A stretch of 9,051 nucleotides of DNA from FEN-1219 sp037445815 (GTDB lineage: Bacteria > Pseudomonadota > Gammaproteobacteria > Steroidobacterales > Rariloculaceae). The notes beneath the pieces were generated by a model. The model was not told the origin of the DNA and did not search any database. It was given only the letters and a program-made list of their open reading frames with translations. Position numbers and translations under genes: made by a program. How positions within the stretch are numbered: position 1 is the first letter of the stretch; every line of letters starts with the position of its first letter. The DNA lies in assembly GCA_037445815.1 (NCBI GenBank), contig JBBIJV010000150.1:1-9051 (forward strand), read 5' to 3'. Of this stretch, positions 1-5,533 are shown one piece after another.

Positions 1-658
1 CTCGGCCCGCGAACCGCGGGCACGCGGCCGGTGCGGCGAGCGAGATCGGCAGCACGTCCTTGATCGCCGAACGCACGGCGGAGCCGGCGGCGCTGCGGCG
101 CAGCCGCAGGTTGCGCCCCGCCGCGAGCTCGCGCGCGATGCCGACGACGCTGAAGCAGTCGCCGCGATTCGCGGTGACGTTGACTTCGAAGATCGCGTCG
201 TCGAGGCGCAGATGCTCGGCAATCGGCGCACCCTTCGCCGCGGCGGCATCGAGAATCAGCAGACCGTCGACGTCGTCGACGAGCCCGAGCTCCTTGGCCG
301 AGCACAGCATGCCGTTCGACTGCACGCCGCGCAGCTCCGCGGCGCCGATCTTCCGGCCGTTCGGCAGCTGCGCTCCGACGCGCGCGAACGGCGCCTTGAT
401 CCCGACCGCGACGTTCCGTGCGCCGCAGACGACCTGGTGCCGACCCGCGCCGTCGTCGACGACACAGATGGACAAGCGGTCGGCGTTTGGGTGCCGCTCG
501 ACGCGCAACACTTCGGCTACGACGATGGCCGAGTCCACGGGAGCGAGCGTCTCGGTGGAATCGACCTCGAGCCCCAAGGACGTGAGCTCGTCCTCGATCC
601 GTGCGAGGTCGCGGCCGACGTCGGCCCACTCGTTCAACCAGTCGAGATTCACGCGCAC
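1..658 (-). CDS. pheT: Phenylalanine--tRNA ligase beta subunit, N-terminal part (runs off the window)
   Basis: Beta subunit of the cytoplasmic alpha2-beta2 enzyme that charges tRNA-Phe. I translated the reverse strand directly: 219 codons are present, and the rest lies beyond the left edge. The start aligns with the E. coli protein when GTG at 656-658 is used, giving (M)RVNLDWLNEWADVGRDL. GAGG at 667-670, overlapping the pheS stop codon, lies 8 bases upstream and suggests translational coupling. The tRNA-binding OB-fold domain is visible: HPNADRLSIC at residues 56-65, VCGARNV at 77-83 and GVQSNGMLCSAKELGL at 111-126. A later segment, EVNVTANRGDCFSVVGIARELAA, matches the start of the B3/B4 editing region (family: EVTPNRxDCLS). 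Only 10 bases separate it from pheS. It is the last gene visible in the operon; ihfA commonly follows but cannot be seen here. Nothing looks damaged in the visible part. Confidence 0.96.
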   Translation of the reverse strand, partial: MRVNLDWLNEWADVGRDLARIEDELTSLGLEVDSTETLAPVDSAIVVAEVLRVERHPNADRLSICVVDDGAGRHQVVCGARNVAVGIKAPFARVGAQLPNGRKIGAAELRGVQSNGMLCSAKELGLVDDVDGLLILDAAAAKGAPIAEHLRLDDAIFEVNVTANRGDCFSVVGIARELAAGRNLRLRRSAAGSAVRSAIKDVLPISLAAPAACPRFAGR

Positions 659-668
659 GGCGGGGGCC

Positions 669-1652
669 TCAAGCGAACTGCTCGAGAAAACGCAGGTCGT
701 TCTCGAAGAACGCGCGCAAGTCGGCGACGCCGTAGCGCAGCATCGTCAGGCGCTCGACGCCCATGCCGAATGCGTAGCCGGTCCACTCCTGCGGGTCGAT
801 GTCGACATTGCGCAGCACGTTCGGATGGACCATTCCGCAGCCCAGGATCTCGAGCCAGCGGCCCGACTCGGAACGCACGTCGACCTCGGCCGACGGCTCC
901 GTGAACGGGAAGTACGACGGTCGAAAGCGCAGCTCGACATCGCGCTCGAAGAACTTCGAGACGAAGTCGTACAGCAGCGCCTTCAAATGCGCGAAGCTCA
1001 CGTTCCGGTCGACGACGAGCCCCTCCACTTGCGTGAACATCGGCGTGTGCGTGAGGTCGGAGTCGCGCCGATAAACGCGGCCCGGCGCGATGAGCCGCAC
1101 GGGCGCGCCGTGTGCCTTCATCGAGCGGATCTGCACGGGCGACGTGTGCGTGCGCAGCAGCAGTCCCGAGCGCAGATAGAACGTGTCGTGCATCGCGCGC
1201 GCCGGATGGTTCTCCGGGATGTTCAGCGCCGTGAAGTTGTGGAAGTCGTCCTCGACGTCCGGGCCCGTGTGAACGTCGAAGCCCGCGTGGCGGAGGATCT
1301 GCACCATGCGCCGCAGCGAGCGCGTCACGGGGTGCAGGTGACCCGGCGCGATGCCACGCCCCGGCAAGGTGACGTCCAGCGTCTCGGCTTCGAGCTGCGC
1401 CGCGAGGCTTCGCGCCTCGAGGTGGGCCCGGCGCGCCTCGATCGCGGCCGTGAGCGCCGTCTTCGCGTCGTTGACGGCCTTGCCCGCCGCCGGAATCTCG
1501 GCCGGCGGCAGCTTGCCGAGCTCGCGCAGCTGCGCCGTGAACAGGCCCTTCTTGCCGAGGAACTGCACGCGAACGGCATCGAGCGCAGTCAAGTCTTCGG
1601 CCGCGCGCACGGCTGACTCGGCCTGGCTCAGCAGTTCCGCGATGCTGCTCAC
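669..1652 (-). CDS. pheS: Phenylalanine--tRNA ligase alpha subunit
   Basis: Catalytic alpha subunit of Phe-tRNA synthetase, a class II aaRS that makes Phe-AMP and transfers Phe to tRNA-Phe with PheT. The product is 327 residues, the same as the E. coli length. Start chosen: GTG at 1650-1652, because the protein then begins like E. coli (SSIAELL versus SHLAEL) and GGAG lies 6 bases upstream; the longer open frame to 1724 runs into rplT. An N-terminal coiled-coil arm covers roughly residues 1-85. Class II motifs follow: FHNFTALNIPENHPAR (137-152), GRVYRRDSDLTHTPMFTQVEG (about 191-211), FPFTEPSAEVDV (248-259), GCGMVHPNVL (271-280) and GMGVERLTMLRYG (296-308). Ala294 is at the position that sets amino-acid pocket size in E. 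coli PheS, so wild-type specificity is expected. It starts 25 bases after rplT; I see no pheM-type attenuator in that gap, so it is probably read through from infC. Confidence 0.97.
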   Translation of the reverse strand: MSSIAELLSQAESAVRAAEDLTALDAVRVQFLGKKGLFTAQLRELGKLPPAEIPAAGKAVNDAKTALTAAIEARRAHLEARSLAAQLEAETLDVTLPGRGIAPGHLHPVTRSLRRMVQILRHAGFDVHTGPDVEDDFHNFTALNIPENHPARAMHDTFYLRSGLLLRTHTSPVQIRSMKAHGAPVRLIAPGRVYRRDSDLTHTPMFTQVEGLVVDRNVSFAHLKALLYDFVSKFFERDVELRFRPSYFPFTEPSAEVDVRSESGRWLEILGCGMVHPNVLRNVDIDPQEWTGYAFGMGVERLTMLRYGVADLRAFFENDLRFLEQFA

Positions 1653-1677
1653 CGGGAGCTCCCCGACGTGGGTGAAT

Positions 1678-2040
1678 TTAGGCGCCGGCGAGGGCCTCTT
1701 TCGCGGCCGCGGCGAGCGCGGCAAAGCCTTCGCTGTCGTGCACGGCGATGTCGGCGAGCACTTTCCGGTCCACCTCTATCTGCGCGAGCGACAGCCCGTT
1801 GATCAGCCGGCTATAGGAAAGTCCGTTCGCGCGCGCGGCGGCGTTGATGCGCGTGATCCACAACGCGCGGAACTCGCGCTTTCGCACGCGCCGGTCGCGG
1901 AACGCGTATTGCCCGGCCTTGATGACGGCCTGCTTCGCGGCGCGAAAGACCTTGCGCCGCGCGTTGTAGTAACCCTTGGCCTGCTGAAGGACCTTGCGGT
2001 GGCGCGCCTTCGCGGTCACGCCTCGTTTGACTCTGGCCAT
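1678..2040 (-). CDS. rplT: 50S ribosomal protein L20
   Basis: Primary 23S rRNA-binding protein needed for early assembly of the 50S subunit, and in E. coli also a translational repressor of its own operon. The product is 120 residues (family about 118). It starts MARVKRGVTAKARHRKVL, with the basic N-terminal extension that threads into rRNA, followed by the conserved segments AKGYYNARRKVFRAAKQAV and RDRRVRKREFRALWITRIN, then the globular end LSYSRLINGL and IEVDRKVLADIAV. ATG at 2038-2040 is preceded by AGGAGG at 2045-2050, which overlaps the rpmI stop codon, so translation is probably coupled to rpmI (8-base gap). Nothing unusual in the protein. Confidence 0.98.
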   Translation of the reverse strand: MARVKRGVTAKARHRKVLQQAKGYYNARRKVFRAAKQAVIKAGQYAFRDRRVRKREFRALWITRINAAARANGLSYSRLINGLSLAQIEVDRKVLADIAVHDSEGFAALAAAAKEALAGA

Positions 2041-2048
2041 CTAACCTC

Positions 2049-2246
2049 CTACGCGTACGGCAGCAGGCGGTGCAACTCTTCGACGTCGGAGTCGGAGATC
2101 TGCAGCGTGCGTCCCAATTGGCGCTTCCGCTTCGGAGCCTTCTTCGTCAGGATGTGGCGCATGTGGGAATGACGGGCTTTGAAGCCGCCATTGCCCTTCG
2201 CGCGGAAACGCTTCGCAGCGCCGCGCTTCGTCTTTAGCTTCGGCAT
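2049..2246 (-). CDS. rpmI: 50S ribosomal protein L35
   Basis: Small, very basic protein of the large ribosomal subunit. The product is 65 residues, exactly the usual length, starting MPKLKTKRGAAKRF and containing the family pattern KAPKRKRQLG near the middle. The frame is open back to 2318, but ATG at 2244-2246 is clearly the start: the family begins MPK(L/M)KTKRGAAKRF, and GAGGAG at 2253-2258 lies 6 bases upstream. It lies between infC (111 bases upstream) and rplT (8 bases downstream). In E. coli this gene is the direct target of L20 repression; whether that holds here cannot be read from sequence alone. Confidence 0.98.
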   Translation of the reverse strand: MPKLKTKRGAAKRFRAKGNGGFKARHSHMRHILTKKAPKRKRQLGRTLQISDSDVEELHRLLPYA

Positions 2247-2357
2247 GACATTCTCCTCGTGTTTAGCCCGTTCCAGTGTTGCCTCGACTGGGCGGGCGGC
2301 TCTCACCGGCGCCTTCACGCCCGTGCGAGCACTTGTTCGTTGCGGCGGTGGCGCGCG
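2247..2357 (-). promoter_or_regulatory. infC-rpmI spacer, candidate site of L20 autoregulation
   Basis: The 111-base spacer can form a GC-rich hairpin in the transcript. Outer arms CTCG (2283-2286) and CGAG (2326-2329) flank inner arms GGGCG (2290-2294) and CGCCC (2318-2322), all read on the plus strand. In E. coli, L20 represses rpmI through RNA structure at this place. That this spacer does the same is inference by position only; I did not identify an L20-binding motif. Confidence 0.25.
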
Positions 2358-2876
2358 CTAACGCTTGCGCGGACCGATCACCATGACCATCTGCCGCCCT
2401 TCCATGAGCGGTTGCTGCTCGACGGAGCCATAGTCTTCCAAGTCGTGTTGCACGCGCTTCAGCAATTCCGCGCCGAGCTCCTGGTGCACCATCTCGCGTC
2501 CTCGGAACCGCAGCGTGACTTTCGCCTTGTCGCCGTGCGTCAGGAACTTGATGAGGTTCCGCAGCTTGACCTGGTAGTCACCCTCTTCGGTACCCGGCCG
2601 GAATTTCACTTCCTTGACTTGGATCTGCTTTTGCTTGCGTCGCGCAGACTGAGCCTTCTTGTTCTGCTCGAACACGAACTTTCCGTAGTCCATGATTCGG
2701 CAGACAGGAGGATCGGCGGCGGGCGCAACCTCGACGAGATCCAAACCCGAGCTCTCGGCGCTTCTGAGCGCCTCCTGAACGGTCATGATTCCGACCTGTT
2801 CCCCGTTGGGGCCGATGACGCGAACACGCGGAGCTAGTATCTCGGCGTTGCGTCGAACGCGTTTTCCTTGGACGAT
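2358..2876 (-). CDS. infC: Translation initiation factor IF-3, apparent ATC start
   Basis: IF3 binds the 30S subunit, prevents premature 50S joining and proofreads start-codon and initiator-tRNA selection. From the ATC at 2874-2876 the product is 172 residues, normal for the family. The N-domain is residues 1 to about 70, with RVRVIGPNGEQVGI and the signature DPPVCRIMDYGKF at about 55-67. A Lys/Arg-rich linker follows (about 71-90), then the C-domain with VKFRPGTEEGDYQVKLRN, LRFRGREMVHQELG and EGRQMVMVIGPRKR. I chose ATC because a full AAGGAG (2883-2888) lies 6 bases before it, family alignment begins there, and infC genes characteristically use AUU/AUC/AUA. The open frame continues upstream to 2975, but that part overlaps the promoter and leader and has no IF3 similarity. 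It is the first gene of the operon. Confidence 0.95.
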   Translation of the reverse strand: MVQGKRVRRNAEILAPRVRVIGPNGEQVGIMTVQEALRSAESSGLDLVEVAPAADPPVCRIMDYGKFVFEQNKKAQSARRKQKQIQVKEVKFRPGTEEGDYQVKLRNLIKFLTHGDKAKVTLRFRGREMVHQELGAELLKRVQHDLEDYGSVEQQPLMEGRQMVMVIGPRKR

Positions 2877-2888
2877 TCGTGACTCCTT

Positions 2889-2940
2889 AAAAACCTGGCC
2901 TAACAAGAATGCGGCCGGCGACCTCCCGGTCGCGGGCCAG
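2889..2940 (-). promoter_or_regulatory. Structured infC leader with attenuator-like hairpin
   Basis: Read as RNA, the leader begins with CUGGCC (2940-2935) and can pair it with GGCCAG (2900-2895), which is followed at once by G and UUUUU (2893-2889) and then by the infC Shine-Dalgarno. Between the arms is a perfect 6-bp stem-loop, GCGACC-GGGA-GGUCGC (2933-2918), with a GNRA-type tetraloop. The outer pairing plus U-run looks like a weak intrinsic terminator or attenuator just before the ribosome site. The pairing is seen; regulation is inferred. Confidence 0.4.
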
Positions 2941-2946
2941 CGCGGC

Positions 2947-2975
2947 ATTGTACGGGCGCGGTACCGAGCGCACAA
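2947..2975 (-). promoter_or_regulatory. Sigma70-type promoter of the infC-rpmI-rplT-pheST operon
   Basis: On the minus strand, -35 TTGTGC (2975-2970) and -10 TACAAT (2952-2947, five of six consensus bases) are separated by exactly 17 bases. Transcription would start near 2940, giving a leader of about 64 bases before the infC ATC. Its position just upstream of infC fits an operon that lacks thrS in front. Confidence 0.6.
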
Positions 2976-3007
2976 GGCGCGGCCGAACCCAAAGCGTTGA
3001 TTCTAAG

Positions 3008-3682
3008 CTAATTCGCGGCGGTCAGCTCACCCCGGGCCGCATGAGGGCCGTAGAGCTGCTCGAGCTGGGCCAGGTCGCCCTTCGATAGGCCCGACGAGGC
3101 GCGGATGTCGCCCCGCTCGCGCAGGGTGCGGCGGTACCGGCCGAAGAACTCGCCGATGTCGCCCCCGAACCCGAAAAAATACATGACGTCCGCGAACTCG
3201 GCCGTGTGCGCGAGCCCCAGTGCGTGGCCGAGCTCGTGGAGGCACGTCAAATACACGACCGTATCGCGAAACAAAGGGTCGCTCGCTGCGGCTACGGCAA
3301 CGTCGGGGCCGAGCGCCGTCGTGTCGGGGCGGACGTAGACGGCGGCGCCGCGCCGGCCGCGGACGTCGAGCGGCCGCATTTCGCCGTACTGACCGCCGGC
3401 CGCCGGGACCCAATAGACGCGCACCAGGGCATCGCTCTCGCTCGTCGCCGGGACGAATTTCAGCGCGCCACCGGCGGCTCGCTCCCACGACTCGAGCGCC
3501 CAGAGGGCGAGCTCCGCGTCGCCGGGCTTGGCCTGCACGTCGCCCGTCGGCGTGGCGATGAAGTACGGAACCGCACCGCCGGCCTCGAGCGGCCCAAGCG
3601 GCGCGAGCATCTGCGCGCGGGCGCCGGCCGTCGCGACGACCAATGCGATCAGAGTCAGAAAAAAAAATACGCGTGTACGCAC
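3008..3682 (-). CDS. Secreted matrixin-like zinc metalloprotease (metzincin)
   Basis: Predicted exported endopeptidase of the metzincin clan, closest in motif to matrixins (M10-like); substrate unknown. From GTG at 3680-3682 the product is 224 residues. Residues 1-23 form a Sec signal peptide: RTR, hydrophobic VFFFLTLIALVVATAG, then ARA before Gln24. The active site HELGHALGLAH is at 149-159 (His149, Glu150, His153, His159), with a Met-turn candidate ADVMY at 164-168. There is no PRCGVPD-type cysteine-switch propeptide, C-terminal secretion repeat or other domain; mature length is about 200. An alternative GTG at 3689-3691 adds three residues and overlaps the TAG ending the receptor remnant; neither start has a clear Shine-Dalgarno. 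A run of nine T encodes FFF in the signal peptide and could slip. It lies between the receptor remnant and the infC promoter, on the same strand as both. Confidence 0.85.
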   Translation of the reverse strand: MRTRVFFFLTLIALVVATAGARAQMLAPLGPLEAGGAVPYFIATPTGDVQAKPGDAELALWALESWERAAGGALKFVPATSESDALVRVYWVPAAGGQYGEMRPLDVRGRRGAAVYVRPDTTALGPDVAVAAASDPLFRDTVVYLTCLHELGHALGLAHTAEFADVMYFFGFGGDIGEFFGRYRRTLRERGDIRASSGLSKGDLAQLEQLYGPHAARGELTAAN

Positions 3683-3740
3683 CGCAGCCACTATGCCAGC
3701 AGGCGCGCACGAAGAAAAACGCGGTGCGTCTCGATCAGGA

Positions 3741-3766
3741 GCCCCGCCGGCCGCAACCGGCGGGGC
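3741..3766 (-). terminator. Strong GC hairpin, possible terminator relic of the receptor gene
   Basis: Perfect 10-bp inverted repeat GCCCCGCCGG / CCGGCGGGGC with a 6-base loop. On the minus strand a run of five T (3719-3715) lies about 20 bases downstream rather than directly after it, so it is not a textbook intrinsic terminator. It sits where the receptor similarity ends, which would fit a deletion joining mid-gene to the old 3' untranslated region. The pairing is seen; the role is inferred. Confidence 0.4.
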
Positions 3767-4081
3767 CCCATCCCCGGCAAGTTCGGCGTGAAGATGCCGA
3801 AGTTCGCGAATGTCCGCCCTTCGCTCAGAAGTTGCTGAGAAATCGCCGCCGGCAGGAACGGATTGTCGGCGTAGACGCGGCCGACCCAGGGCCCGAGCAG
3901 AGCCGCGGTTTGCCAAACGTTGGCCTGCTCCGAATCGGCGAGCAGCCTTTCGACGTAGAAGCTGTTGCTGTCGCTGACGTCGTGGTTGTAATGCACGAAG
4001 GCGACGCCGCGGTCGGCCGGAGTGTCGACTTCGTAGTCCGCGTCGATGCCATACTCGAGCGTCGGCCGCGCCTGACAATTG

Positions 4082-4101
4082 CAGCCGCCGTCAGCCGCCG
4101 T
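4082..4101 (-). repeat. Perfect 10-bp tandem duplication inside the receptor gene
   Basis: CAGCCGCCGT occurs twice in direct succession on the plus strand (4082-4091 and 4092-4101). Ten bases is not a multiple of three, so the second copy shifts the reading frame and creates the TGA at 4091-4093. Deleting one copy joins ...GVGQLNGG directly to CNCQARPTLEYGID in one open frame. Confidence 0.9.
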
Positions 4102-5010
4102 TCAATTGACCGACTCCACTGAAGGGTAGCGGGCGGAATCGCCCGCTGCCGTCGGGCAGAAACTCGAAGTGATCGACCGCGGAAACCGGCCGCGTCACGA
4201 CACCTTGTGCGTTGCGCTCCGCGGGTGCAAGGAGAAGGCCGCCTGCAGTGAAATTCGTCGGGCTCACGAACCTGCGCGCCAGAAGATCCGGGCCGTTAGG
4301 ATCCGGATTCGTAACCTGCGCCTTGAGATCCAGGTAGTCGCTGCGATCCTGTAGCGCCTCGAACGAGCGGATACCGTTCTTGCGCCAATATTCCGCGGAC
4401 GCGATCAGGTGACCGCGATCACCGATGTCCGTGCCATAGGCCACGCCGGCCTTGTAGTTGCCGCCGTCGCCACGCGTGGTGGCGCCGCCCTGGATTTGAT
4501 ACTTGCTGCCCGTGAAATTGCGGTCGAGGCGGAAGTTGACGACGCCCGCAACGGCGTCGGCGCCGTAAGCCGCCGAGGCGCCGCCCGTGACCGCTTCGAC
4601 GCTCGAAACGAGCATTTCGGGGATCACGCTGACGTCGACGGTGCCGAATTTGTTGCTCGGCCCGAGGCGATGGCCGTCCATCAACACGAGCGTTCCCCGC
4701 GCTTCGAGACCTCGCAAGTTCAGGTTGCTGCCGCCCGAAGCGACGGAACCGCCGACGGCCTGCTGACTCGTCAGATTGTTGAAGAACACGGGCAACTGGC
4801 TCAACGACTCGATGAGCGTGGTCGGCGCCATCGTTTGTAGCTCCACCGCACTGACCGCAGTGACCGGAGTCGGCGTGTTCACGCCGGAAGTGATGAGACG
4901 CGCGTGCCGGTCACCGTCAACTCTTCGACGGGTTCCTGTGCAATTGCGTGCTGCGCGGCAGCTCCAAGACACGCGAGCGATACCGCGTACGCGAGCCTGC
5001 TATAGCTCAC

Positions 5011-5381
5011 GGACCTTTTCGTTCCGAACGCTCAACCCGCACCTGGCCTAACCCCCTCGGAATTCAAAAGAGCCTCATTTTCGAGCCCCCATTGCTTGCC
5101 AGTGAACGGCTCGGCTCACGCGGCGGCGCGAGCACCGCGACGCTTGCCGAGTTTTTTAGCGGATCAACCGAACCATAGTCCTGCAGGTGGCGAAAAAGCA
5201 ACCTCGCATTCATCGCGAACATGAGTTCGCTGGGCCGCGCAACTCGTTCAGTGCCGCGAAGGCAATCGGACAGTCACGAACAGAGGAGTGGAACGAACGC
5301 TGGGACGGCCGCTCGAGGCGGCGGTCGTCTGAGGCGAGATTGCAACAGCTGGCGTGGGGAAGCGACCGGCGCAGTGAGAGG
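5011..5381. other. Intergenic region without a convincing gene
   Basis: About 370 bases between the receptor start and tRNA-Val. Short open frames on the plus strand (5187-5387, 5221-5445) have no recognisable similarity, and one is a read-through of the tRNA. The stretch does hold a terminator-like inverted repeat with six T (5110-5157) and a 6-4-6 palindrome (5215-5230). I could not find a strong promoter for the receptor gene. Confidence 0.6.
5110..5157 (+). terminator. Terminator-like inverted repeat followed by TTTTTT
   Basis: CTCGGC (5110-5115) pairs with GCCGAG (5146-5151), directly followed by six T (5152-5157). A nested pair CGCGG (5119-5123) / CCGCG (5135-5139) lies in the 30-base loop. 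The orientation would stop plus-strand transcription, yet no plus-strand gene precedes it here, so it may be a relic or may limit antisense transcription. Confidence 0.35.
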
Positions 5382-5456
5382 TGGTAGGCGCGAGTGGGAT
5401 CGAACCACCGACCCTCACCATGTCAAGGTGATGCTCTACCACTGAGCTACGCGCCT
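5382..5456 (-). tRNA. tRNA-Val, anticodon GAC, CCA encoded
   Basis: The reverse strand folds into a full cloverleaf of 75 bases. Acceptor AGGCGCG/CGCGCCT, discriminator A, encoded CCA (5384-5382). D stem GCTC/GAGC. Anticodon stem TCACC/GGTGA with loop TTGACAT, so the anticodon GAC reads GUC and GUU as valine. T arm GGTGG-TTCGATC-CCACT. It lies 77 bases downstream of uvrB on the same strand. I see no U-run terminator directly after it. Confidence 0.97.
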
Positions 5457-5466
5457 AGGGGCCGCC

Positions 5467-5496
5467 ACCTTACCCATTTCCGGGTGGAGTTCTCAA
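5467..5496 (-). promoter_or_regulatory. Candidate tRNA-Val promoter
   Basis: On the minus strand TTGAGA (5496-5491) and TAAGGT (5472-5467) are 18 bases apart, followed by a GC-rich discriminator just before the tRNA. GC-rich discriminators are typical of stringently controlled stable-RNA promoters. The -10 match is only three of six, so this is tentative; transcription could instead continue from uvrB. Confidence 0.3.
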
Positions 5497-5533
5497 GTGC
5501 TTCGCTGGGAGCTGCCCCGGCAGCGCTCGTCCG

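Larger units (their letters stand above)
3691..5010 (-). pseudogene. TonB-dependent outer-membrane receptor, frameshifted and truncated
   Basis: Remnant of a TonB-dependent receptor gene. It starts at GTG 5008-5010 with signal peptide MSYSRLAYAVSLACLGAAAQ... ending HAIA, then TonB-box-like EELTVTGTR. The frame is lost at 4895-4898 (GAGA on plus): two bases too many, or one too few. The plug domain then runs in a second frame: TPTPVTAVSAVELQ, GSNLNLRGLEARGTLVLMDG, SVEAVTGGASAAYGADAVAG, VVNFRLDRNF. A perfect 10-bp duplication at 4082-4101 creates a TGA and shifts the frame again; the barrel start resumes in a third frame (LEYGIDADYEVDT, YADNPFLPAAISQQLL) and ends at TAG 3691-3693. Repaired, this gives about 435 residues against a usual 900-1000, so most of the barrel is absent. 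The last 30 or so residues do not look receptor-like. Ligand unknown. Alternative: assembly errors explain one lesion, but not the missing barrel. Confidence 0.85.

Noticed and set aside
60..1616. Long plus-strand open frame (518 codons) opposite pheT and pheS
   Set aside because: It lies antisense to two strongly recognised genes; its product is Arg/Ala-rich with no family features. Long antisense frames are expected in GC-rich coding DNA.
1653..1677. pheM-type leader peptide or attenuator before pheS
   Set aside because: Only 25 bases separate rplT and pheS, too short for a leader peptide with a terminator; no Phe-rich small frame is present.
3683..4078. Upstream extension of the protease frame to 4078
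   Set aside because: This part is an out-of-frame reading of the receptor remnant (Arg-rich). The signal peptide begins right after GTG 3680-3682, so the longer form is not credible.
5187..5387. Possible 66-residue plus-strand protein starting MAKKQPRIH
   Set aside because: It has no similarity I recognise, a weak ribosome site and a highly charged composition, and it runs into the tRNA-Val gene. Kept as unsupported rather than listed.
5221..5445. Plus-strand small open frame ending in EWDRTTDPHHVKVMLYH
   Set aside because: The C-terminal part is the translated complement of tRNA-Val, a common spurious annotation.
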